A stretch of DNA of 64,000 nucleotides from Shimia haliotis (GCF_900114415.1 NZ_FOSZ01000004.1:124001-188000); one strand, 5' to 3'. Positions 42,463 to 52,118 are shown, counted from the first letter of the stretch. Program-made: numbers and translations. Notes: generated by a model from the sequence alone, not told the origin.

Positions 42463-43398
42463 ATGACCACAGCCCTGTTCACCCACGACAGTTCGCTCAA
42501 ACATCAGACACCACCCGGTCATCCGGAGCAAATTGCGCGGATCGAGCACATTAATGCAGCGCTTAACGCTCCGCAATTCGCCGCGCTGGATCGTCGTGAT
42601 GCGCCGGACTGTGAAGACGCGGATATTCTGCTGTGTCATCCGCAAAGCCATTTAACCGCCATTGCGCAAGCAGAACCAACCTCCGGAACCGTTGCATTGG
42701 ACGGGGACACGCATATGTCTTCCGGCTCAACCATGGCCGCCCGCCACGCGGTTGGCGGTTGTGTTGCCGCCGTGGACGCGGTGATCGCAGATGACGCCGG
42801 CAATGCCTTTGTCGCGTGCCGCCCCCCTGGCCACCATGCGGAACAAAGCACACCAATGGGGTTTTGCCTTTTTGGCAACGCCGCCATAGCAGCAAAACAC
42901 GCGCTGGACCGCCACGGATTGTCCCGTGTTGCCGTGGTTGATTTTGATGTCCATCACGGCAACGGCACACAGGCGCTTTTGTGGGACGAGCCGCGCACGC
43001 TTTTCATCACTTCCCACCAAAATCCCCTCTGGCCCGGCACCGGTATGCCCGGCGAAACGGGTGCTGCCAACAATGTGCAAAACTGGCCCCTTCCACCCCA
43101 TTCTGACGGGCGACTGATGCGGGCGACCTATCAAGCCGAGGTTTTTCCGGCTTTGCGCGCCTTTAAACCCGAATTGCTTATCCTTTCTGCCGGCTTTGAC
43201 GCACACACAGACGACCCGTTGGCACAGCTGAACTGGAACACGGAGGATTTCGCGTGGATCACCCGAGAACTCTGCACAATAGCGGATGAATTTTGCGCTG
43301 GGCGGGTGGTCTCGACTTTGGAAGGCGGATATGATCTGAACGCTTTGGCGGCGTCGGTCGCCGCCCATGTTCAGGTTTTGATGGAGTTTGCCGCATGA
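42463..43398 (+). CDS. Histone deacetylase family protein (class II-like amidohydrolase)
   Basis: A 311-residue zinc amidohydrolase of the HDAC/acetoin-utilisation family. Active-site motifs are CRPPGHHAEQSTPMGFC (tandem His), VVDFDVHHGNGTQ (Asp and His ligands), and LILSAGFDAHTDDPLA (Asp ligand). These give a complete catalytic site. Bacterial members deacetylate acetylpolyamines or protein lysines. Its stop overlaps xseB (ATGA), so it is co-translated with the isoprenoid/DNA-repair block, a placement I recognise from related bacteria. Confidence 0.9.
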   Translation: MTTALFTHDSSLKHQTPPGHPEQIARIEHINAALNAPQFAALDRRDAPDCEDADILLCHPQSHLTAIAQAEPTSGTVALDGDTHMSSGSTMAARHAVGGCVAAVDAVIADDAGNAFVACRPPGHHAEQSTPMGFCLFGNAAIAAKHALDRHGLSRVAVVDFDVHHGNGTQALLWDEPRTLFITSHQNPLWPGTGMPGETGAANNVQNWPLPPHSDGRLMRATYQAEVFPALRAFKPELLILSAGFDAHTDDPLAQLNWNTEDFAWITRELCTIADEFCAGRVVSTLEGGYDLNALAASVAAHVQVLMEFAA

Positions 43399-43637
43399 GT
43401 GACATGCCAATCGACGAAATGAGCTTTGAAGCCGCGATGCGCGAGCTTGAGCAGGTTGTCGGCCAGCTGGAACGTGGCGATGTCGAGCTTGAGAAGTCGA
43501 TCGCGCTTTATGAACGGGGCGCACAGCTCAAGAAGCGTTGCGAAGACAAGCTCAAGGAAGCCGAAGAAAAGGTCGCGGCGATCACGCTTGATGGCGACGG
43601 CAGCCCAAAGGGTCTGACCCCCGTCGAAGGCATGTAA
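43395..43637 (+). CDS. xseB: Exodeoxyribonuclease VII small subunit
   Basis: An 80-residue all-helical protein. It has the family pattern SFEAAMRELEQVVGQLERGD followed by ELEKSIALYERGAQLKKRCE. It pairs with the large subunit XseA to degrade single-stranded DNA; xseA is not in this window. The start overlaps the HDAC stop by four bases. Confidence 0.94.
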   Translation: MSDMPIDEMSFEAAMRELEQVVGQLERGDVELEKSIALYERGAQLKKRCEDKLKEAEEKVAAITLDGDGSPKGLTPVEGM

Positions 43638-43778
43638 ATCAAAACCGCCGCCGTGTCGCACCACCCAAGTGCAAGGACCGGTTGCGGGCGAAACGAAGCA
43701 CCCGCTCGAGGGGGCGGTCGGGCGCTGCACGGCATCACCGTGAAAAGGTCCCCCGCAAGTCACACACAGGATCCTTCG

Positions 43779-44648
43779 GTGTTCCCAACCCGCCTCAAAG
43801 AAACCGCCAATCTTATCGAAACACATCTGCATTCTGTGATGGCCCCTTTGGGGGATCTGCCGGTGATCGACGCCATGCGCTATGCCGCTTCAGGCGGCAA
43901 ACGTCTGCGCGCCTTTCTGGTTCTGGAAAGCGCGCGTCTGCATGGTGTGTCACAAGACTACGCCATCTGGCCTGCCGGTGCGATCGAGATGATCCACGCC
44001 TATTCGCTGGTGCATGACGATCTTCCCTGTATGGACGACGACGATCTGCGCCGTGGCCTGCCAACTGTGCATGTAAAGTGGGATGAAACCACGGCGGTTC
44101 TGGCAGGTGATGCGCTGCAAACTTTGGGCTTTGAAAGCGTTTCCCGCCCCGAATGCCACCCGGATCCCCTTGTGCGTGCGGATCTGACGGCAACCCTTGC
44201 GAGCGCCGCCGGCGCACAGGGTATGGTGTTGGGTCAGGCGCTTGATATTGCGGCCGAATCCGCGCCTTTGCCGCTGACCTTGGATGAAATCACCCACCTG
44301 CAAGCCGGCAAAACCGGTGCCCTGATTGCGTGGTCCGCAACTGCGGGCGCGATCATGGCCCATGCCGACACCACGCCCTTGCTGCGGTACGCCACCGATC
44401 TTGGCCTCGCGTTCCAGATTGCTGACGACATTCTTGATGTCGAAGGGGATGCCGCAACTGTTGGCAAGGCGGTGGGCAAGGACGCCGACGCCGGCAAGGC
44501 CACTTTTGTCTCGCTTCTTGGTCTGGACGGCGCCAAAGCCCGCGCCCGCGACCTTGTGGCGGATGCCTGCGACGCACTTTCGCCTTATGGTGACGATGCT
44601 GATACCTTGCGGGAAGCCGCCCGTTTCGTTATCTCGCGGGACAGCTAG
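43779..44648 (+). CDS. ispA: Farnesyl/geranyl diphosphate synthase
   Basis: A 289-residue prenyltransferase that condenses IPP with DMAPP and GPP. The first Asp-rich motif is SLVHDDLPCMDDDDLRRG and the second is LAFQIADDILDVEGD; KTGALI and AASGGKRLRAFL are also present. The frame runs from 43653, but GTG 43779 is preferred because an AGGA lies seven bases ahead and the N-terminus TRLKETANLIETHLH looks like family starts. Residues before that are proline- and glycine-rich and unlike the family. It lies between xseB and dxs, so the product enters isoprenoid and quinone synthesis. Confidence 0.9.
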   Translation: MFPTRLKETANLIETHLHSVMAPLGDLPVIDAMRYAASGGKRLRAFLVLESARLHGVSQDYAIWPAGAIEMIHAYSLVHDDLPCMDDDDLRRGLPTVHVKWDETTAVLAGDALQTLGFESVSRPECHPDPLVRADLTATLASAAGAQGMVLGQALDIAAESAPLPLTLDEITHLQAGKTGALIAWSATAGAIMAHADTTPLLRYATDLGLAFQIADDILDVEGDAATVGKAVGKDADAGKATFVSLLGLDGAKARARDLVADACDALSPYGDDADTLREAARFVISRDS

Positions 44649-44663
44649 CGAAAGGCACGTGCG

Positions 44664-46592
44664 ATGTCCGCCAGACCCGAGACCCCTCTGCTTGATCAGG
44701 TTACTTCTCCGGAAGACCTGAAGCAATTCTCCGACGCACAGCTGACGCAGCTGGCCCATGAGTTGCGCGCGGAGACCATTTCTGCCGTTTCCGAAACCGG
44801 CGGCCACCTTGGCGCTGGGCTTGGTGTTGTGGAACTGACGGTTGCCCTGCACGCGATCTTTGACACGCCGCGTGACAAGGTCATCTGGGACGTGGGTCAT
44901 CAATGCTATCCGCACAAGATTCTCACCGGCCGACGGGACCGAATCCGCACCCTGCGCATGGAAGGCGGCCTGTCTGGTTTCACCAAACGCTCCGAGTCGG
45001 TTTATGACCCCTTCGGCGCCGCACATAGTTCCACCTCGATCTCGGCCGCGCTGGGGTTTGCCACGGCGCGCGACCTTGGCGGTCAATGCGAAGGCGGTCT
45101 GGGCGACGCGATTGCCGTGATTGGCGACGGGTCGATCACCGCGGGCATGGCCTATGAGGCTATGAACAACGCGGGCCATCTTAAGAAGCGCCTGTTTGTG
45201 GTTCTAAATGACAACGACATGTCGATTGCCCCGCCAGTCGGCGCGATGTCGGAGTATCTGTCCCGCCTTTACGCAGGTGAGCCGTTTCAGGAATTCAAAG
45301 CCGCCGCCAAAGGCGCGGTGTCCCTGCTGCCGGAACCCTTCCGCGAAGGGGCCAAGCGTGCCAAGGAAATGATCAAGGGCATGGCTGTCGGCGGTACTCT
45401 GTTTGAAGAGCTGGGCTTTAGCTACGTCGGACCGATCGACGGGCACGACATGGAGCAACTGTTGCCGATCCTGCGCACCCTGCGACAGCGCGCGACCGGT
45501 CCGGTGATGCTGCATATCATCACCAAAAAGGGCAAAGGCTATGCTCCGGCGGAAGGCGCTCCGGACAAAGGCCACGCCACCGCCAAGTTCGACGTCATCA
45601 CGGGCAAGCAACAGAAAGCGCCCTCCAACGCGCCGTCATACACGTCCGTTTTTGGTAAGGCGCTCACCGACCTGGCTGCGGATGATCCGCGCATTTGCGC
45701 CGTGACTGCGGCAATGCCCGACGGCACGGGCCTGAACCTTTTTGCGGAACGCTACCCCAGCCGTTGCTTTGATGTGGCGATTGCCGAACAACATGGTGTG
45801 ACCTTCGCTGCTGCACTGGCTGCCGGCGGAATGAAGCCGTTCTGCGCGATGTATTCCACCTTTTTGCAGCGCGGGTATGATCAGGTTGTGCATGACGTCG
45901 CCATTCAGCGCCTGCCGGTGCGCTTTGCGATTGACCGTGCGGGACTGGTGGGGGCCGATGGCGCCACCCACGCAGGCAGCTTTGATATTGCCTATATGGC
46001 CAACCTGCCGGGCATGGTGGTGATGGCCGCCGCGGACGAGGCCGAACTAAAGCACATGGTGGCAACCGCAGCTGCCCATGACGACGGCCCGATCGCCTTC
46101 CGTTACCCACGTGGCGAGGGTGTTGGGGTGGAACTGCCGGAAAAAGGCGAGATCCTTGAAATCGGCAAAGGCCGCATGATTGCAGAGGGCAAGCGCGTGG
46201 CGCTGCTGTCCTTTGGCACCCGCCTCGAAGAGGTTCGCAAAGCCGCCGAAACACTTGCAGCCAAGGGTATCACACCCACCATCGCTGACGCCCGCTTTGC
46301 AAAACCGCTGGACGAGGCGTTGATCCTCGATCTTGCGGCCAACCACGAAGCCCTGATCACCATCGAAGAAGGGGCGATCGGTGGCTTCGGCTCACATGTG
46401 GCGCAATTGCTGGCGGAAAATGCTGTCTTTGATCGCGGCTTGAAATACCGCTCTATGGTGCTTCCGGACACCTTCATCGATCAGGCGTCACCCAAAGCCA
46501 TGTACGATGTGGCGGCCATGAATGCCGAGCAGATCGAAACCAAGGTTCTGGACACGCTGGGCATCACTCAGATCGGCGAAAAGTCTGCCTAA
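44664..46592 (+). CDS. dxs: 1-deoxy-D-xylulose-5-phosphate synthase
   Basis: A 642-residue thiamine diphosphate enzyme, the first step of the MEP isoprenoid pathway (pyruvate plus glyceraldehyde 3-phosphate). The TPP motif is [18 protein letters not shown] with [11 protein letters not shown], and the pyrimidine-binding domain has [13 protein letters not shown]. The C-terminal domain begins near [13 protein letters not shown]. The TPP-dependent dxs lies about 4.6 kb downstream of the TPP-regulated thiamine importer, a loose functional link. It starts 15 bases after ispA. Confidence 0.97.
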   Translation: MSARPETPLLDQVTSPEDLKQFSDAQLTQLAHELRAETISAVSETGGHLGAGLGVVELTVALHAIFDTPRDKVIWDVGHQCYPHKILTGRRDRIRTLRMEGGLSGFTKRSESVYDPFGAAHSSTSISAALGFATARDLGGQCEGGLGDAIAVIGDGSITAGMAYEAMNNAGHLKKRLFVVLNDNDMSIAPPVGAMSEYLSRLYAGEPFQEFKAAAKGAVSLLPEPFREGAKRAKEMIKGMAVGGTLFEELGFSYVGPIDGHDMEQLLPILRTLRQRATGPVMLHIITKKGKGYAPAEGAPDKGHATAKFDVITGKQQKAPSNAPSYTSVFGKALTDLAADDPRICAVTAAMPDGTGLNLFAERYPSRCFDVAIAEQHGVTFAAALAAGGMKPFCAMYSTFLQRGYDQVVHDVAIQRLPVRFAIDRAGLVGADGATHAGSFDIAYMANLPGMVVMAAADEAELKHMVATAAAHDDGPIAFRYPRGEGVGVELPEKGEILEIGKGRMIAEGKRVALLSFGTRLEEVRKAAETLAAKGITPTIADARFAKPLDEALILDLAANHEALITIEEGAIGGFGSHVAQLLAENAVFDRGLKYRSMVLPDTFIDQASPKAMYDVAAMNAEQIETKVLDTLGITQIGEKSA

Positions 46593-46593
46593 A

Positions 46594-46642
46594 GACGCGC
46601 GGCGTCACCGCACTTTCGGGTATGTTGAGCCAGAAAGAAGGC
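46594..46642 (+). repeat. 3'-end element copy 8
   Basis: After the dxs stop, a hairpin GACGC-GCG-GCGTC (46594-46606) is followed by TTTCGGGTATGTTGAGCC and then AGAAAGAAGG (46617-46642). GTATTT is GTATGT here; the rest matches. Confidence 0.72.
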
Positions 46643-47494
46643 CTAGGTCTGCTCTGCGTCCAACATGGCTTTCAACGCGTCGCGGTAGTTCGGGTACGTC
46701 AGATCCACGCCGAGCTCTTTCTTGATGCGGTCGTTGCGGACACGCTTGCTGTCGGAATAGAAACTGCGCGCCATCGGGCTCATGTCCGCCTCCTCAAACG
46801 CCACCTCCGGTGGGGGGTCCATGCCCAACAACTCAGCGGCATAGCTCAGAATGTCCTGCGGCGGTGCAGGGCTGTCGTCGCAGACGTTATAGACCCGTCC
46901 GGCATCCGGTGCGACCATCGACGCCTCTAGAACCTGTGCGATGTCTGCCACATGGGCGCGGGAAAATACCTGATTTTTCTTGATGATCCGCCGTGCCGTG
47001 CCCTTGCGCAATTTGGCAAAGGGACCACGGCCTGGGCCATAGATGCCAGCCAGACGGAAAATATGAAGCGGGAGCCCCTCAACGGCCTGCCATTCAGCCT
47101 CGGCTTTGACCCGCATCTTGCCGCGCAGCCCACCCGGATCAAGCGGCGTTTCTTCATCGACCCAACCACCATCCATATCGCCGTAAACGCCCGTAGTGGA
47201 CAGGTAGCCGACCCATTCCAACCCCTTGGCAGACGCCAAAGCGTCACGTCCCATCCGCAACACCGGATCGCCATCCGCGTCTGGACGGATCGAACTTAGA
47301 ACATGACTCACGCCTTCGAGTGCGGTCTCAAAATCAAGTGGCCAGAGCATCGGAGTCACGCCCGCAGCCCGCAACTCATCAAATTGCGTTTCATCGCGCA
47401 GCGTCCCGATCACGGTCCATCCTTGCGGCACCAACCGTCGCGCCAAAGCGCGCGCAGTATAGCCATGTCCTAGTGAAAGCAGTGTCTTTGTCAT
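46643..47494 (-). CDS. NAD(P)-dependent epimerase/SDR family protein (YeeZ-like)
   Basis: A 283-residue extended-SDR protein. The N-terminal nucleotide motif is degenerate, LLSLGHGYTARALARRLV, and the active site region has YLSTTGVYGDMDGGWVDE, with the Tyr of the YxxxK family replaced by a looser pattern. Downstream residues include RLAGIYGPGRGPFAKL, typical of epimerases. I use ATG 47494; the frame to 47554 extends upstream without support. The substrate is unknown. It is divergent from a methyltransferase gene across 80 bases. Confidence 0.8.
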   Translation of the reverse strand: MTKTLLSLGHGYTARALARRLVPQGWTVIGTLRDETQFDELRAAGVTPMLWPLDFETALEGVSHVLSSIRPDADGDPVLRMGRDALASAKGLEWVGYLSTTGVYGDMDGGWVDEETPLDPGGLRGKMRVKAEAEWQAVEGLPLHIFRLAGIYGPGRGPFAKLRKGTARRIIKKNQVFSRAHVADIAQVLEASMVAPDAGRVYNVCDDSPAPPQDILSYAAELLGMDPPPEVAFEEADMSPMARSFYSDSKRVRNDRIKKELGVDLTYPNYRDALKAMLDAEQT

Positions 47495-47574
47495 GATCGC
47501 ACCCTGCCGCCCAGCGGCGCTGGCTGCAAGGCCGCGCACTTGATTTTTCAACATTCCCGCCGTTCCCTCAGGTC

Positions 47575-48207
47575 ATGCGCCCAGAAAATGACCCCTCCCT
47601 TGACGCCGCCTATGCCCTGAAAACCCCTCAGGACAGCAAACGCCTTTATGCGGAGTGGGCCGACACCTACGACCGTGAATTTGCGGCGTCCTCTGATTAC
47701 ATCCTACATCATCACGTAGCCCACCGATTTGCCGGCGCTGGTGGCATTGGGCCCGTTCTGGATGTAGGGGCTGGAACCGGCCTTCTGGCCGAAGCGCTGG
47801 CCCCCCTGATTTCAGCCGAGATCGACGGCACAGACATCTCGCCAGAGATGTTGCAGCGGGCCCGCGTCAAAGGGCTGTATCGGCACCTGTTCACCGGCGA
47901 TCTCACCCGCACGCTTCCGGTTCAAAACGGCACCTATGCCGGCATCACAAGTTCGGGCACATTCACCAACGGACATGTCGGCCCCGACGCATTTGACGAA
48001 CTCCTGCGCATCACCGCGCCAGACGGGCTGATTGTCTTGTCGATCAACGCACAACATTTTTCGGACGCCGGTTTTGCCAAAAAAATAGACTCTATTCAGG
48101 CCCAAATAACTGATTTGAGCCTGCAAGAGGTTTTAATTTACGGCACTGCCGCGACGGGCGATCACAAGGACGATACCGCTCTGATCGCGTGTTTTCGCAA
48201 AGCCTAG
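47575..48207 (+). CDS. Class I SAM-dependent methyltransferase
   Basis: A 210-residue Rossmann-fold methyltransferase. SAM motif I is VLDVGAGTGLLAEAL, motif II is IDGTDISPEMLQRAR, and the post-I region is GLIVLSINAQHF. The N-terminus begins MRPENDPSLDAAYALKTPQD, common in unassigned small-molecule methyltransferases. It ends directly against the stop of the convergent caiD gene. The substrate is unknown. Confidence 0.85.
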   Translation: MRPENDPSLDAAYALKTPQDSKRLYAEWADTYDREFAASSDYILHHHVAHRFAGAGGIGPVLDVGAGTGLLAEALAPLISAEIDGTDISPEMLQRARVKGLYRHLFTGDLTRTLPVQNGTYAGITSSGTFTNGHVGPDAFDELLRITAPDGLIVLSINAQHFSDAGFAKKIDSIQAQITDLSLQEVLIYGTAATGDHKDDTALIACFRKA

Positions 48208-48993
48208 TTACTTGCCCTTCCAAACCGGATCGCGTTTTTCAGAAAAGGCTTTTGCGCCTTCCAACTGATCCTCGCTGTCATAAAGCACGTCCACGCTCCG
48301 CAGTTGGCGCTTGGTGATCCGGTTCATCGCATCCTGAAACTTGGCATCCTCCGCATCGCGCACGATCTCCTTGATCGCCGCATAAACCAGAGGCGGCCCC
48401 GAAGCGAGCAACTCCGCCTGCTCCCAAGCCCGCGCCATCAGCTTGTCCGCCGGTACGATCTCATTGACCAATCCCCAGCGATGCGCCTCCTCGGCATCAA
48501 ACCAGCGCCCCGTCAGCAACAACTCCATCGCGATGTGATAGGGAATCCGCTTGGGCAACTTGACGCTTGCAGCGTCCGCCACCGTTCCGGAACGGATTTC
48601 CGGCAACGCAAAGCTGGCATGATCCGCCGCAAGGATCATATCCGCCGACAGGGCCAGCTCGAGGCCACCGCCACAAGCGATCCCGTTCACTGCCGCGATC
48701 ACAGGCTTGTTCATGTCGCGCAGTTCCTGCAATCCGCCGAACCCACCAACGCCGTAGTCGCCATCAACCTCATCGCCATCCGCAGCCGCTTTGAGATCCC
48801 AGCCGGGGCAGAAAAACTTCTCGCCCCCACCCGTCAGGATCGCAACGCGCAACTCCGGATCGTCGCGAAAGTCCCGAAACACCTCGCCCATGACGCGGCT
48901 GGTAATCAAATCAATCGCATTGGCCTTGGGGCGATCCAATGTCACTTCCAAAATGGCGCCCTTGCGCCGCGTTTTCACTGGGCTTTCGCTCAT
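48208..48993 (-). CDS. caiD: Crotonobetainyl-CoA hydratase-like enoyl-CoA hydratase (CaiD)
   Basis: A 261-residue crotonase-fold protein. The N-terminus (MSES, then ILEVTLDRPKANAID) and the segments MGEVF, FRDDPELRVAI, GEKFF and GWDLKAAA match E. coli CaiD closely, as does the C-terminus (EKRDPVWKGK). The oxyanion-hole motif is AVNGIACGGGLELALSADM. CaiD hydrates crotonobetainyl-CoA to carnitinyl-CoA. GAGGAG precedes the start. It is the last gene of the minus-strand cluster that also holds an acyl-CoA dehydrogenase and a CoA ligase. Confidence in the subfamily is good; the actual substrate in this organism is inference. Confidence 0.88.
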   Translation of the reverse strand: MSESPVKTRRKGAILEVTLDRPKANAIDLITSRVMGEVFRDFRDDPELRVAILTGGGEKFFCPGWDLKAAADGDEVDGDYGVGGFGGLQELRDMNKPVIAAVNGIACGGGLELALSADMILAADHASFALPEIRSGTVADAASVKLPKRIPYHIAMELLLTGRWFDAEEAHRWGLVNEIVPADKLMARAWEQAELLASGPPLVYAAIKEIVRDAEDAKFQDAMNRITKRQLRSVDVLYDSEDQLEGAKAFSEKRDPVWKGK

Positions 48994-48999
48994 GTCGTG

Positions 49000-49605
49000 T
49001 CACTCCTCAACCGCGAACGGATCATTGTCCGCGTCTCTGTTTGCTTCATATTCAGCCCAGAAAGCGGCCTTTTCGGCCGCCGCCTCTCCCAACAGGTCCG
49101 CAATGACCTGAAGGCTCATATCTGTGCCTGCCGACACGCCGGAGCTGGTGTAAAATTTGCCATCCTTGACCCAGCGCGCCTTGGGTTTCCAATCCACTGT
49201 ATCGGTGCGGCTGATCTCGCGCACCCAGTCAAATGCCAGCTTGTTTGTGGTCGCCGCGCGCCCCTCAAGCAGACCCGCCCGCGCCAACAGTGCCGAACCC
49301 GTGCAGACGCTGGTCACGACCTCCGCCTTGGCGCTGGCCTGTTGCAACCAATCCAGCATGGCGGCGTTTTCGACCTCTTCCCGTGTGCCCTTGCCACCGG
49401 GAACCAGCAGCACGTCATAAGTGTCGCCCTCATCAAACCGCGCATCCGGCACCACAGCAGGGCCGCCCGAAGATGCCACCGCATGGCCGGTTTCACCGAC
49501 CGCCACAATTTTGAAGTGCTCCCGATGCATCGCAAACATTTCAAGCGGCCCGAAATAGTCGAGCATCTCGAAACCCTCAAAAATCACCGCGCCAATGGTC
49601 TGCAT
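49000..49605 (-). CDS. DJ-1/PfpI family protein
   Basis: A 201-residue protein of the class I glutamine amidotransferase-like/DJ-1 superfamily. The nucleophilic Cys is in VVTSVCTGSALLARAGLLEG, the elbow of the fold, and the N-terminus has GAVIFEGFEMLDYFGPLEMF. Family members include chaperones, deglycase-type enzymes and isonitrile hydratases. I choose ATG 49605, which overlaps the CoA ligase stop (TGATG); a GTG at 49608 is the alternative. It is embedded in the caiD cluster, but its role there is unknown. The fold resembles the sensory domain of the GlxA regulator at 53337. Confidence 0.85.
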   Translation of the reverse strand: MQTIGAVIFEGFEMLDYFGPLEMFAMHREHFKIVAVGETGHAVASSGGPAVVPDARFDEGDTYDVLLVPGGKGTREEVENAAMLDWLQQASAKAEVVTSVCTGSALLARAGLLEGRAATTNKLAFDWVREISRTDTVDWKPKARWVKDGKFYTSSGVSAGTDMSLQVIADLLGEAAAEKAAFWAEYEANRDADNDPFAVEE

Positions 49606-51623
49606 CACAAGGCCTTTCTAATCAGAGCATCCGCTGCAACCGCCCGTGTGGGCGTGCAGATTAACGGATTGATCTCAGCCTCCTCCAGGCTGTCGAGGTT
49701 GGCAAGCACATAGGCCTGCAAAGCGTCAACCGCATCCAGAACTGCGTCCAGATTGACCGGCTCAGACCCGCGATACCCAAACAGAAGTTTTGACGTTTTT
49801 AGCTTTGTTAGAGACTGTTTTATCGATGAACGACTTGCGGGAACCAAGAGCGAGATGCTGTCTGACAACACCTCTGTCAGAACTCCGCCAGCAGCCAGCG
49901 TAAGGACAAACCCATGCGCCGGATCACGGGTCACACCAACCAAAAGCTCCGCAACACCCCCATCGATCATTTCCTCCACAAGAAAGTCTTCTGTTGGCAT
50001 CCCGTCTGCAGCAGCATCCAATTGCGCATGCGTCAGCCCAAGTTTCACCGCACCTGCTTCGGTTTTGTGTGCCAAACCGCACCCCTTTAAGACCAAAGGC
50101 GCCGGCAAGCTTACGGCGGCTTCAGCCAGGCCATATTTGCCCTTGTTAGAGACTGTTTTTGGCACATCTAACCCGTGCTTTCGCAAGGCTGCCTTTGCTG
50201 TGGCTTCATCCAAAACCACGGCGCCTTCAGCACGTCCAGGCAAGGCCAGAGCCTGTGTCTCAGGCGCGTGTATCCATACCGTTGCAGCGGCGGCCTCTAG
50301 CGCATCACGCATGCCATACATCGGGATCACGCCCCCCGCAGCCAGCTCCGCCGCCGTGTCGGCAGGCATCAATTCCGGCAGGCTGGCGACAACCGCCATT
50401 GGCCGTCCAGTTGCCACCTTGGCTTTGATCGCCGCAGCGGTGGCACAATCCCAGTCCTGCCGGCTCTTGGGCGGATAGTCCACAACCGAAAACGTCAGGC
50501 CGATGTGCTCTGCCATCATCGCGCCCCAAGCCTGAGCCATCGCGTCTTCATCGCGCCAAATGTAGGTGTGGTAGTCCAGCGGATTGGCCAGAGCGACCAT
50601 TGGCCCCAATACCTCACCCAAGGTCTGTTTCTGGCTTTCGGTCAATGCCGGAAAGGTCAGTCCGGTTCCCAGCGCTGTGTCCGCCATCAAACTCGCCTCG
50701 CCTCCCGAACAACTGATCGACGCAATCGTCGGCATCTCAAGCGGGCCGTTCATATGCAACAGCTTCAGAGCCTCAAGAAACACCGCCAAATCCCGCACGC
50801 GTGCAAACCCAAACCGCGAGATCAAAGCCTCAGCCCCTGCATCACTGCCAGCCAGTGACGCTGTGTGGCTCACCGTTGCCGCCTGCGCCTCTTCGCTTGC
50901 GCCCACTTTCAACACCACCACCGGCACGCCTTTGGCATAGGCCTTCTTCGCAAAATCCTCCCAATCCCGCAGGTCGGTGAACCCCTCGATATGCAGTCCA
51001 ATGGCCGTGACCCTTGAGTCATCTAAAAAGGCACTGGCAATTTTGGCCTGACTGAGCTGCGCCATATTTCCACAGGTCGCCACATAGGAAATCGGTACAC
51101 CGCGTTGCTGATTGGTCAGGTTGATCGCAATGTTCGAACTTTGCGTCAGGATCGCGACGCCTTTGTCCACGCGCACACAGCCGTGTTGATCCGGCCACAA
51201 CACTGCTCCATCCACAGCATTGATCACCCCATAACAATTGGGGCCCAAAATCGGCATCGCGCCCGCTGCGGCAACCAGCTGCGCCTGCAAATCACCTCCC
51301 GAAGCATCCTCCGCAAGCGCCTCTGAGAAACCCGAAGCGAAACACACGGCTCCGCCTGCGCCCATAGTTGACAAAGCCTGCACCGCCTCGATCGTGGCAT
51401 GCCTGTTGATCCCGACAAAGGCCGCATCCGGCGCATGTGGCAAATCCTCGAGAGCCGCAAAAGCTGCCCGCCCTGCGACCTCGGCCGCCTTGGGATGCAC
51501 AGGCCAGATCTCACCCTCAAACCCGAGCTTCTCCAGCTGTCGCACAACCTCGACGCACCACGCCCCACCGCCGATCACCGCAACGCTTTTGGGCTGGATT
51601 AGTCTCGAAATATTACGCGCCAT
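49605..51623 (-). CDS. ADP-forming acyl-CoA synthetase (acetate-CoA ligase family)
   Basis: A 672-residue ligase of the NDP-forming acyl-CoA synthetase family. The N-terminal CoA-binding domain begins RLIQPKSVAVIGGGAWCVEVV, and the middle has the succinyl-CoA-ligase-like region with LGPNCYGVIN and SHTASLAGSDAGAEAL (the phosphohistidine loop area). The C-terminal ATP-grasp domain includes PLVLKGCGLAHKTEAGAVKLG and EDFLVEEMIDGG. I use ATG 51623, since GGGAGG lies nine bases ahead. It would activate a carboxylate in a CoA-dependent pathway. In caiD clusters of enterobacteria this step is done by the AMP-forming CaiC or CoA transferase CaiB; here an ADP-forming enzyme is in that place. Confidence 0.85.
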   Translation of the reverse strand: MARNISRLIQPKSVAVIGGGAWCVEVVRQLEKLGFEGEIWPVHPKAAEVAGRAAFAALEDLPHAPDAAFVGINRHATIEAVQALSTMGAGGAVCFASGFSEALAEDASGGDLQAQLVAAAGAMPILGPNCYGVINAVDGAVLWPDQHGCVRVDKGVAILTQSSNIAINLTNQQRGVPISYVATCGNMAQLSQAKIASAFLDDSRVTAIGLHIEGFTDLRDWEDFAKKAYAKGVPVVVLKVGASEEAQAATVSHTASLAGSDAGAEALISRFGFARVRDLAVFLEALKLLHMNGPLEMPTIASISCSGGEASLMADTALGTGLTFPALTESQKQTLGEVLGPMVALANPLDYHTYIWRDEDAMAQAWGAMMAEHIGLTFSVVDYPPKSRQDWDCATAAAIKAKVATGRPMAVVASLPELMPADTAAELAAGGVIPMYGMRDALEAAAATVWIHAPETQALALPGRAEGAVVLDEATAKAALRKHGLDVPKTVSNKGKYGLAEAAVSLPAPLVLKGCGLAHKTEAGAVKLGLTHAQLDAAADGMPTEDFLVEEMIDGGVAELLVGVTRDPAHGFVLTLAAGGVLTEVLSDSISLLVPASRSSIKQSLTKLKTSKLLFGYRGSEPVNLDAVLDAVDALQAYVLANLDSLEEAEINPLICTPTRAVAADALIRKAL

Positions 51624-51716
51624 TGTGCTGTGCCTCCCAAAGAAGTTCGCCCTCGGCACGGACAAATTTCGCATGAAAAAACATAGGCCCGAGGCGAATG
51701 CGTCGACCTTGCCCAT

Positions 51717-51776
51717 CACTTCCTATTGCCGGAAATACCTCGGGGGTGCGGGGGCTGGCCCCCGCCCATGAGCGGT
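51717..51776 (-). repeat. 3'-end element copy 9 (minus orientation, with hairpin)
   Basis: On the minus strand, after the Rdx stop, a hairpin GCGGGGGCC-AGCCCCCGC precedes ACCCCCGAGGTATTTCC and GGCAATAGGAAGTG. It is a full copy in the coding orientation of the gene upstream of it. Confidence 0.75.
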
Positions 51777-52052
51777 CTAGCGGTCCAGATGTCCTAAATC
51801 GCGTTCTGGTGCGATCACATCCCGCAATCTTTTCTTGATCTCTTTTGCTTCCGGAAACCCGCCATCGCGCTTGCGGTCCCAAATGGTGTCGCCATCCACC
51901 ACAATGCGATAGGTCCCCGGAACATCGGCCGGCGCAATGGTCACGCCTGACAAGTCGCTGCCCAAGGTTTGCAACAGCTCTTGCGCCATCCATCCCGCAC
52001 GCAGCAGCCAGTTGCATCCGACGCAATAGTAGATTGTCACAGCCGGCTTCAT
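51777..52052 (-). CDS. SelT/SelW/SelH (Rdx) family selenoprotein-like redox protein
   Basis: A 91-residue thioredoxin-like protein of the Rdx family. The redox motif near the N-terminus is VTIYYCVGCNWLLRAGW, with Cys in both positions (no selenocysteine). The C-terminal part is VDGDTIWDRKRDGGFPEAKEIKKR, typical of the family. I use ATG 52052, with GGGGGAG ahead. Its partner and function are not known; it sits between the CoA ligase and the acyl-CoA dehydrogenase. Confidence 0.88.
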   Translation of the reverse strand: MKPAVTIYYCVGCNWLLRAGWMAQELLQTLGSDLSGVTIAPADVPGTYRIVVDGDTIWDRKRDGGFPEAKEIKKRLRDVIAPERDLGHLDR

Positions 52053-52118
52053 GGCGACTCCCCCACGGTTCACATCCGCAGTTGTGCCGCCCATTTGCGC
52101 GGGACGCAACGTCCGCCA

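Noticed and set aside
43653-43778. N-terminal extension of ispA
   Set aside because: Residues 1-42 are low-complexity, have no family match, and a better-placed GTG with AGGA ahead lies at 43779.
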